From positions 1-41,040 of the forward strand of contig JAJOHG010000235.1 in assembly GCA_021029095.1 (NCBI GenBank): 41,040 bases of DNA, given 5' to 3'. The notes under the pieces were generated by a model, which saw nothing but the letters and a program-made list of their open reading frames with translations, was not told where the DNA came from and made no database searches. Positions 10,664-19,482 of the stretch are shown here, piece by piece; the stretch's first letter is position 1; every line of letters begins with the position of its first letter. The stretch is from Phellopilus nigrolimitatus. Taxonomy: Eukaryota; Basidiomycota; Agaricomycetes; Hymenochaetales; Hymenochaetaceae. Position numbers and translations under genes: made by a program.

Positions 10664-13453
10664 ATGAGCAGGCAAGATAATGCACAAGCGGGACCATCAA
10701 GAAAGTCGTCTGCCCCTCATAAGAAGAATGCGGCAAAGAACAAGAAAACGGCACCGCACAAAAAGTCAAGAACAGCGTCCGAAGCCCAAGTTATTGAGGC
10801 TCTTGAGAGGCAAGTCGTAGAATTTGTGAGTTAGCCATCCAGTTTATAATCAGGTTCGGACTTACAAGACATCCAGGAAGCACCAGCGGGCTTGTCTGAA
10901 TTCGCTGACCTACCCGTTTCCATGAGCACGAAGAAAGGCCTGAAGAAGTCGTTTTTCATCAAGATGACTGACATCCAAGCGCGTAGTGTACCCTTGTCGT
11001 TGAAAGGGAAGGATGTTCTGGGATCGGCGCGAACAGGAAGTGGGAAGACGCTTTCATTCTTGATACCTGTGCTGGAAATGCTGTACCGAAAGAAGTGGGG
11101 CCCACAGGATGGTCTAGGAGCATTAATCATATCACCTACCAGGGAGCTTGTGAGTTTCCTCTCTACTTTTACACGGGCCTTTCCAAATGCAATGAGCAGG
11201 CGGTCCAAATTTTCGAAGTGCTGCGGTCGATTGGAGGTTATCATTCTTTCTCTGCGGGTCTCGTAATAGGCGGGAAGAACGTGAAGGACGAACGAGATCG
11301 TTTGAGCCGCATGAACATCCTCGTCGCGACGCCCGGGAGACTGCTACAACACATGGATCAGACGTTCGGCTTTGAATGTGACAATTTGCAAATGCTTGGT
11401 ACGTTGTCTTACTTAAACTGTGGCCTACTGCTAAAGCTTTTATGATAGTGCTTGACGAAGCCGATAGGATTCTTGACATGGGATTTTCACGAACATTGAA
11501 TGCACTTCTTTCACATCTTCCGCGATCGCGTCAAACACTTCTATTCTCCGCGACGCAAACCGACTCCGTGAAGGATCTCGCCCGTCTGAGCCTCAAAGAA
11601 CCAGTCTACGTGGGCGTTAAAGAAGAAGGTTCGGAGACAGCTACCCCAAAGTCTCTGGAGCAGCATTACGTCGTGTGCGAGCTCGATAAGAAACTTGACA
11701 TTCTGTGGAGCTTCATCAAAAGCCATTTGCAGAGTAAACTCCTCGTGTTCCTGTCCAGTGGAAAACAGGTAATCCGATTCCAACTAAACTATACGTTGCG
11801 CTGGTGCTTACTTCGTAAATGATCTGCGTTAGGTCCGCTTCGTATATGAAACGTTCTGTAAGCTACAGCCAGGTATGCCCCTCCTGCACCTACACGGCAA
11901 ACAAAAGCAGGCGACGAGACTCGCTACCTGTACGCGCTTCACGTCGACAAAGCACAGCGTGCTTTTTGCGACAGACCTTGCGGCACGTGGCCTCGACTTT
12001 CCCGCGGTCGACTGGGTGCTGCAAGTCGATGCGCCCGAGGACGCTGATACGTATATCCACCGCGTCGGCCGTACCGCGCGCTATGAAAGCGCAGGTAAAA
12101 GTCTTCTTTTACTCTGCCCGAGCGAGGAGGATGGCATGCTCTCGGCTCTTCAAAAGAAGGAGATTAACATTGCAGAAATCAAGATCAAAGGTAGCAAGAC
12201 GCAAAGTATTGAGAAGCATCTTCAGAACTTGGCGTTTCAAGATCCTGAGATCAAGTATCTTGGTCAACGTGTATGTCGCTCGTTGTACTTTTTTGATATA
12301 CCTGATTTAAGAGCATCGCGTAGGCCTTCGTATCGTACATGCGGTCAGTGTACCTGCACAAGGACAAAACTATATTTCAGGTCGACAAACTACCTGCAGA
12401 AGAGTTTGCCACTTCCTTGGGTCTGCCGGGTGCACCGAAAATTAAATTTCTCGCCAAGGAAGCCGCGAAGAAAAAGAAAAATGCCTCTTACATTGTTGCG
12501 GAAGCACAGCGTGAAGCTGGGCTTCCTGAACAAATAGCGGAAAGGGGAGAAAGCGATGCCGATGAGTTATCTTCGGATGAGGAGGATGAGGAGGAAGGCA
12601 ACAGCCAGGTAAAACTTACAACAGCTGAAACTGAAGAACCTCAGGCAAAGAAGGTACGTCTAACAAATGGTTCGCCGTGATGGTGACACTGACTACTTTG
12701 TCTCAGAACGCCATCCGCACAAAATATGATCGCATGTTCGAGCGTAAAAATCAAAACATCCTCTCCGAGCACTACACGAAGCTCATCGACCATAGCGCGG
12801 ACGGCGTTGTTGGCGACGATGACGAAGACGATTTCATTACGCTCAAGCGCGCGGACCACGGACTGCCGGACTCGTTGCCCATTTCCGAGATGCTCTCGAA
12901 GCGCAAGCAGAAGATGGGGCAGTCGAAAAAGGCGATGCTCAAGCACCATGGGCTTGGAGAGAAATTACTTTTCGACGACGAGGGGCGGGCGCATCAGCTG
13001 TACGAGATGCGTGAAGTAGACGAGGAGTTTGAAGGCAAGGACGTTTTACAGGAGGCGCGCGACTTTGCGGAAGGCGAACGCGGGAAACTCAAGGAGGCAG
13101 ATGTGCAGGATAAGGAAGAGGCGCGCGAGAAGAGGAAAGAGAAGAAGCGTAAGAGGAAGGATCGTGAGCGCGAAGTAAGTGGATGGTCCTCGCGACTGAA
13201 TGCGATGCTCAGTAATATATTTCAGGAACATGACAGCGAGACCGAAGCTGGAATCCGATTTAGTCCTGGAATTGACGAGGGATACGAAGCTCCAGACTTT
13301 GGCATGGTCCCTTCGGACCATGAAGACGAAGAGGACGAAGCACCGCCGTCCAGGAAATTAAAACGTTCGCGAGTCTCAGCAGAAGATAAGGGTTCCGACG
13401 CAGGAGTACTTGAACATGATGAGGAACTCGCCTTGAGGTTACTTGGCCGTTGA
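10664..13453 (+). CDS. DBP4: DEAD-box ATP-dependent RNA helicase Dbp4 (Hca4/DDX10)
   Basis: Eight exons (10664-10825, 10877-11149, 11200-11398, 11449-11768, 11833-12270, 12324-12653, 12707-13174, 13226-13453) give about 805 residues, the normal size. It should act in the nucleolus in early 18S rRNA processing, releasing U14 snoRNA from pre-rRNA. Visible motifs are the Q motif (TDIQ, about 85-88), motif I ARTGSGKT (105-112), PTREL (141-145), DEAD (214-217), SAT (245-247), RGLD (370-373) and HRVGRTAR (394-401). The Dbp4-type stretch [16 protein letters not shown] precedes the Q motif, and a long Lys/Glu-rich tail follows the core. The first intron uses the third candidate acceptor (10876), the only one that keeps frame. 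The last intron (51 nt) is in frame without a stop, so a retained form would add 17 residues. Confidence 0.95.
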
Positions 13454-14038
13454 TATCGTGTCTCATTTTCTTTATGTGTACGACGATGAACTTATTCATG
13501 TGAGTATTGGTGTAGATGGCAATTGTTGTCCGAACCCTTCCAGTCCAATTTTACAACCACGTACGCGTTTCATCTTAGTGTAAGTACTCGCATCCTTGTC
13601 CAAACTGGATGACATAAGTGACTGTTTCAGTGGTGATGAATTAATACTTCCCCAGTAGCAATCGAGACTTAATGGTCTAGTTTAGGCCTGTAGTCAGTGC
13701 GCTGCTTGTCGTAACAAGCATTTGAAGTCTGAACAGCAGTGTGCGGCGTGTGCGCTACTGTAGCTCCCACTGTCCGTCGATCTTTCTTCGCAGAAGAGAT
13801 CGGCACTTGATCAATATACTGCGAAGTACTTACTGAAACACTGAAATTGAAAGCGGAAAATAAACGTAGATCTCTTCCACCAGCAGACAAGCGACTGTGC
13901 GCGTATGAAGAAACGAGAAAGAGACACGACGCCGATATTAGATCCACACACATAGAAAAAAGAAAGACAAAGGGGATGATTTTACAGAGCATATTCCTCC
14001 CGGGCTCCTCTTGCCTTCACACATCATCCACCATCCCA
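13454..14038. other. Convergent intergenic region (DBP4 and ZRG17 3' ends)
   Basis: These 585 bp hold the two 3' UTRs. Short open frames here are shadows of low-complexity sequence; no repeat or RNA gene was recognised. Confidence 0.6.
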
Positions 14039-16566
14039 TTACCCCTTCACGAGCCCAATCGTGATCTCCGCCCCGTCGTCGTGTCCTTTCGCGCCCGCGC
14101 TCAGGCCGAGCGCGAGGCGACACCGCTCGTGCGCCCAGCGCGTGAGGGCGACGAGCTCACCATCGTCCGTATCGCGCCGCACGTGCAGCTCGACCGTCAC
14201 GACGAGCGCGTCCGCATCGCTTGACTGTTTGGCGGCAGAAGAGCTCGAGGGCAAGGAGACGGGGAACGGTGTGAGCTGCCACATGTGCGGAGCGGGAAGA
14301 TGCAAGACGAGCGGGTGGCGCTCGATCTGGTTCAATAATCAATGTATTTTTATTATTCAGCTGGATCTAGACGTGAGACGGCGAGACGAACCTCCCGCAT
14401 AACCCGCAAGAACGCCTCCATGCGCGCGCCGGGCATGCCGCGCGGTGGCGCAGTCTGGAGGAGTACCGCGCCCTGCACGACGACGGCCGGGTACGCAATT
14501 TTGAACGTCATGACAGCCTCGAGCGATGCGAGGAGCAGGTCGTATGCTTGGTGTTGAGACCTAATGGCAGATATATGACGGCTCGTTAAAAAATATGAAT
14601 CGTACACAATACTGAGCATGACGCACGCAGGCAGGACCAGCGCACCGCCGACTAGCGCAACGGAGAGAACGAGGGGCGCAACGGTGAATGGATTTGCGAG
14701 AATGGCGGCCGCGGGCGTCACCGGTGTCAGTCTCGAGTAGGTGTAAGTCCGAGAATGAGGGAGGAGGCGCGTGAACAACGGAAGCTTGTGTCCGCTGGCT
14801 GTAATTCCGAAAAGCAGCAATTTCAATCCTTCGATTACTCATGCAATGAGGGAAAAGGAAAGGACGCACTTGATAGAAGTTTACTATGATTATCGTAGAA
14901 CAGGCATGTACTGACGAGCGAGATGATGGTGATTATAATTAAAAATAACGGAAATTGCATGCTGCGAATGACTCGTTAGTTCTGCTCCGGAGAAAATAAT
15001 ATTAAGAACACAACAGAGAGACTCACCCCTCCAAACCAGTATCTTCGTCCCCGCGATGATGGTGATGCCCGTCGCCGGCGGACAAGAGTAAGTGTTCCAC
15101 AGTTTCCTTGCAGACGTAGACCGAGGAGAATATTAAGTAAATAGTTTGCGCAAAGAGAAGGAGGGTTTCTATCCGTGCGTTGCTTCAAGTCAGGACAATG
15201 GAAGTCAAAAACCAGCCACACCCACAAGTAGCAAAAGCACTCACCCGTAGGGTCTTCTTGTTTCTGACTGCATCGAGCGCAAGGACAGGTATGCAGGCAA
15301 AACGTGGCGCAGCGCGACGCCGAATGCGTCAAAGACTACCCAATAGCCTAGTCCAGTGCACGCGAGCGAACCGAGCTGCTGTCCAGACACCCACAGAGCC
15401 GCACCCAAAGTGAATTGTATTAAGGACAGAGCCATCTTATCTTTAGGCACCGTTCGCGGCGTTTCTGGTGTCAATGGGGAAGGGTCGGGGCTCGTAAGCC
15501 CTACAGCTGTTCCGTTCTCAGACTGCGCCTGAGCGAACGTCGACGTCGCGGGTGCAGCAGAAGACGGAAATGGCGAGAGCGGTCTCCAGTTCTGTTCCGG
15601 GGACGTCGAGAGCGCGGCGTGCGTCGTGCCGGGATCGAGGAAGGAAAAGAAGTTGTGCGATAAGGAGTGCTTGTGGTGGTGCCCCCGCCGCGTCGCCCTG
15701 GCCGCTGCCGACATGGAGTTGATGCTACTCGCGCCGTCCGAGCTGGAGCTAGTCGACGTGCTCGATATCGTGCGTTCTACGCGACCGCCGAAGGTAAAGC
15801 CCTCGCCGAGGCGACGCAGGCCCGGCGGATCCTGCAGGCGCACGGACTGCATTTGCTTCTGCGACGGGCCTGGAGGAATGAGCATGCTGGGGGTCTCGTC
15901 GAGGGTGATCTCGATCTCCTGCGCACCGTCCTCTGCGATCGTCGATGCAGGGAGCGAGCCCGGGCGCGGAAAGAAGACGGAGAGGTTGCGCGAGTGGATG
16001 CGCTGGTGGTGATGGCGGCGCATGCTCGGCGGGGACGCGGGCGGGTTTGGAAACTGCAGCGAGGCTCCGAGCGACTCGGGCGGCGACGAGGACATATTTG
16101 AAGAGGGAATACCGGGCATGGTGATCGAGCGGGTTGGGAAAGAGCCGAGGGGAGGAGGGGACAGCATCGGAGCTGCGAATGGCGGTATGGCTCCCGATGA
16201 CGACATAGCCCGCGAGTGAGAACGGGAATGAGAGTGTGAGTGTGAGAAGGACTTGCGGAGAGGAGAGGAGGGGGCATGGGACAGAGAGTCGAAGCTAGTT
16301 CGGGGGTATGGGCCAGGAGGGGGCGGCGGGGGTCTGCGCGCCGGTGGATCGTCGGGCAGCACAGGGACTGAGTTTACGCGGATGCGGAGAGGCGAGCTGC
16401 CAGATTCTGGTACGCCATTGGCGACACCATTTCCACTGAAGCTATGAGATTCTGGGAAGGGAATTGGAGCTGGTTTTTGCGGCGGAAGCACTTCAGCAAC
16501 ATTGACTTGAACGACCGTTTGATTCTCCTGCTCTGTGTTGTCCTTGGATGACTTTCTTCGATGCAT
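14039..16566 (-). CDS. ZRG17: Zrg17-like cation diffusion facilitator (zinc transporter subunit)
   Basis: Six exons (16566-15245, 15182-15027, 14961-14870, 14798-14606, 14560-14392, 14326-14039) encode about 739 residues. The first about 370 are a Ser/Pro-rich cytosolic extension (PPPPPGPYPR, SHSHSHSRSHSR). A CDF-type membrane core then begins at KMALSLIQFTLGAALW and continues through YWVVFDAFGVAL, RRPYGNARIETLLLFAQTIY, a His-rich loop (GDGHHHHRGDED), FPLFLIIITIISLV and NPFTVAPLVLSVALV. The C-terminal domain carries paired acidic/His positions (VTVELHVRRDTDDG). Zrg17 pairs with Msc2/Cis4-type transporters to supply zinc to the ER/Golgi. A canonical HxxxD zinc pair is not evident, as expected of the Zrg17 side of the heterodimer. 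The 45-nt intron 4 is unusually short and its donor (GTACGA) is my best choice. Confidence 0.82.
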
Positions 16567-16917
16567 AAGCGATAGCCAACGAGTTAAAGAGAGACTAGAG
16601 TTAAGCTGGGATACTCAGAACAGAACAGAGCTTTATTCGATGCCGACGAGTGCAGATCGAGCCGACAAGACAACTGGAAGATATCGGTCAATGGCGCGTC
16701 CTACACGCTGGCACGCGCCGAACCGACGTCTGGTTTCCATAAACAGCATTCGCGCGAAGCGACTTCTGGTACAATGTCATTTATTACGAACAAACTACAC
16801 ACTTGAAATCTACATATCCAGAGCTAAGATGGTCGCCTACACAATGGTACATGAATCACGTCTCCTGGCTGAATTCCAGGTATGAAGGTAGAAGCGCTGG
16901 ATGGGCTTCTGACAGTA
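16567..16917. other. Intergenic region upstream of ZRG17
   Basis: About 350 bp between the ZRG17 start and the left end of element 2. Presumed promoter; no recognisable coding region or repeat. Confidence 0.5.
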
Positions 16918-16944
16918 CAGTCATTCACCGGTCAATGGGACACC
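16918..16944 (+). repeat. Left terminal inverted repeat of element 2
   Basis: Exact inverted match to 17688-17714, preceded by TA. Its inner part is repeated once more immediately inside (16946-16962). Confidence 0.92.
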
Positions 16945-17687
16945 ACCGGTCAATGGGACACCCGCCTTAAACACCCATTTCTCGACCGTTTTTTAATTAA
17001 TTTTTTGCGATTTCGAGCTTCAATACATACTAAAGTACTGTCCACCAAGTGTGAGCCAGCCAGGCTCAGTATTTCTTGAGAAATGCTCAAAATACTGTCA
17101 AAGTGTACTAAAATGGTAACTGCAACTTGGTGTGACATAATACATTCTGCCTTCCGCACACATTTTCTCCCTTTGAACCAGCACTTATTTTTTCATATAA
17201 TGAGAGGAGAATATGTTCTAAACATAAACATGATATTATGTGAAGGAGAATTTGAACCTATCTTGAGAATGACAGTATATATGCACTATCCTATCAACAG
17301 GTCACAGGTGTTACAGAAGTCCCATAGGTGTCCTAGATGACTTCGAAGACAATTTAATTACTTGGCACAATAAAAATACATGGTTAGAAGCATATTAACG
17401 AAGAGGACATCTGTAGCTACCAGTACATGCACTTACCATATCATCTGGTAATCGGTATCACTCGTAGTTACTCTACTATTGTGGTCAGGGTCGTGGGAAA
17501 ACTACTGTCCCATTGAGCGGTGAGGAGCAAAAACGTCACAGCTTTTTGTTTTAACCATACCTCTTTCATTTCTCCTTATTTTTACACGAAATTCTGCGAG
17601 GATGTTCTACAGTAGTCTGTTTACTTGTCATCATTTTTTGTTTTGTGATAAAGGGGCAAAATCTGGCTGAGTTCGCGATGGCGATTT

Positions 17688-17714
17688 GGTGTCCCATTGA
17701 CCGGTGAATGACTG
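17688..17714 (-). repeat. Right terminal inverted repeat of element 2
   Basis: Exact inverted match to the left end, followed by TA at 17715-17716 and then, after about 75 bp, by the 3' end of a decayed P450. Confidence 0.92.
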
Positions 17715-17791
17715 TACACAACTTCTTTCAAATGAAAAATAATAAACGGCACTCCATCCGATTTTCACTGTATGTTCCCAACTTGACACGG

Positions 17792-18771
17792 TCACTTGGC
17801 AGAGTCTACCGCCTGCTGTACCAGTTCCTGTAGCTTGTCTGAGCGTGGGATGATCTTGCACTTGACGGGCTTCGGGTGTCTGAAGAAACGGAGTTTTGGA
17901 GAAGCAAAGCATGGTAGATACAGATGGATGTTTGTATTGCCAGAAACGCACAGTATAAAACTAGACGTATATTCCCCATATAGTGTGATCTGGTAGCCGT
18001 TCGCGTCGAGTGGCTTCCGCATATCGAAGGCTGCGGGAATAGATGCGACTGCGATGAAGAGCTGCAAAGCGAGTATTGGATTCAACTATAAGCGTGGATA
18101 ATGTGTAACTGTTACGTACTGTATTTTCTGCGAGAAGCGAGACTAATCTCCGGGCAGATCCTAGCGAGACAGAAAAGATCGTAAACATGTCAAAAGGTTT
18201 TAGAGACTGAAAACAAACACAGTGTGTTTCGAATCCCGGAAGAGCTTCTTCCCGTTTTCCGGTATGTAGCGCTCTGGATTGAATCTGTCTGGCTCTGGGT
18301 ACTCCTTGAGATCTCTTTGCATCGACACTTGTCGGACAAGTGGAAGAAGCCATTTGGGAACATGCGGTATATATATATCAATCGCGCACTTATCATTTTA
18401 ACTGCGTAGATGAACACACCAAGCGGAGCTACTGCCTGCCATCTTCAAGTGCCGAATAAAATTTGTGCTTCTTTAAATAATGATAAAAGGGCAAACGCTT
18501 CCAAGTCACCTCAAGACCTCGTCGCAGATGGCATTTATAAACGGTACATTCGCTTTGTCGTTAAAGGTCGGCAAGCTATCGTTTTCTACAACTCGGTCGA
18601 GTTCCTCTTGGCCTCGCGCGTCAGGACGCAATACCATTGCCAGAAAAATGAATGCATTGCCGACACAATCTGCACAAAAGAAGAGGATAAGTAAAAGTCA
18701 AAGAGGGTGATTGGATGGCTCGGGATTTTGTAAAACGTAGAATTCACCGTATCTGCGTCCGCTATTTTTTT
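17792..18771 (-). pseudogene. Decayed C-terminal fragment of a cytochrome P450
   Basis: Reading leftward from about 18771, pieces of a P450 C-terminal half appear in the right order but in different frames. They are an I-helix remnant (ADADT, then after an intron IVSAMHSFF), RPDAQEELDRVV, ICDEVLR, VAPLGV, KEYPEPDRFNPERYIPENGK, a broken heme loop (RICPE where RICPG is expected), LLAENT and ALQLFIAVASIPAAFDM. The C-terminus reads HPKPVKCKIIPR and ends at a stop at 17794-17792. At least three frameshifts break it, and everything before the I-helix (about 300 residues) is missing. It belongs to a different P450 subgroup from the intact gene at 2737-4829, judging by the C-terminal sequences, so it is not a simple tandem copy. 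Confidence 0.85.
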
Positions 18772-19482
18772 TTTTTCGAAAGGCAAGGAGTTCAGATACA
18801 TGGCAATGGTAGGATAAAAAAGACGGTCAGATGACTCCATATGATTACCCGTCATTAAAGGAATCGCCGTTCCGGTCGAGCAGGTACAACAACATATTGA
18901 ATATATGCGTTGCAAACTCACTACAAAAGCGTAAGTTCATGCGTGGAAATAGGTAAGGCTACTTAGCGCTCGCCCTTGATAAGAGAAGGAAAAGAAGTGA
19001 GAAGTCTTCGAGGGAAGGGGCTTCTGCATGAATGCAAACTAAGTATATAACGAAACTTTGTGTCCTCGATATGAAGTAAGGCAAAAGGGAAGATAACGCC
19101 ATCCTCGAAAATCCGTTACGTTCCTTCGAGCCGTAGATTGAGAAATGGATGCCTCAGGCTTAGCTAATGATGAAATGTCTTGCCAATAAAGGCAATACAG
19201 CATCTGATTCTGAGCGACTGATGAAAAACGTGATAGTAAGACTGTGACATACCGACGCAATCCCGACATCCATGACGTCATCTCGGTAGCGCAATGTGCA
19301 CGTGCGCGTCGCGCCGATCCCTTGGTGGCTGGATAATGACTTGTTTTTGACGGCGTCCGCTTCTCCTCGTCGTTCTTGACCGCGGACCACGACCACCCTG
19401 TCCGTCGGCTGTCAATTATCGTTGTCGTTGGCGTTGTCATTTCCGCTCATTCATCTGCTACTTCAATTTGTTTTCTTTCACA
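18772..19482. other. Intergenic region, promoter of the 19483 gene
   Basis: These 711 bp separate the P450 remnant from the next gene. They hold a T-run at about 18765-18776, no coding signal, and one perfect CRE palindrome described separately. Confidence 0.55.
19273..19280. promoter_or_regulatory. Perfect CRE palindrome (TGACGTCA)
   Basis: The 8-bp TGACGTCA is the classical binding site of ATF/CREB-type bZIP factors. It sits 203 bp before the ATG at 19483, a plausible promoter position. Binding is inferred only from the motif. Confidence 0.45.

Larger units (their letters stand above)
16918..17714. mobile_element. Non-autonomous (MITE-like) DNA transposon 2, TA-flanked, probable Tc1/mariner-pogo superfamily
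   Basis: The 797-bp element has perfect 27-bp terminal inverted repeats (left 16918-16944, right 17688-17714). They begin CAGTCATTCACC and run inward to CAATGGGACACC. TA flanks both ends (16916-16917 and 17715-17716). At the left the inner box is repeated in tandem with an 18-bp period (CCGGTCAATGGGACAC at 16928 and 16946). At the right a second, slightly altered inverted box (GTCCCATTGAGCGGTGAG) lies at 17507, 184 bp inside the terminal copy. The interior is AT-rich with no open frame long enough for a transposase. The perfect ends suggest recent activity. Superfamily assignment is inferred from TA flanks and CAGT ends. Confidence 0.9.

Noticed and set aside
15626..16101. Arg-rich + strand frames of up to 144 codons
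   Set aside because: Antisense shadows of the Ser/Pro-rich first exon of ZRG17.
18215..18245. tRNA-like TTCGAATCCC motif
   Set aside because: No acceptor stem or anticodon arm pairs around it; it lies in the P450 relic.
19468..19482. Upstream extension of the 19483 gene
   Set aside because: It begins at TTG, not ATG, so the ATG at 19483 is the supported start.
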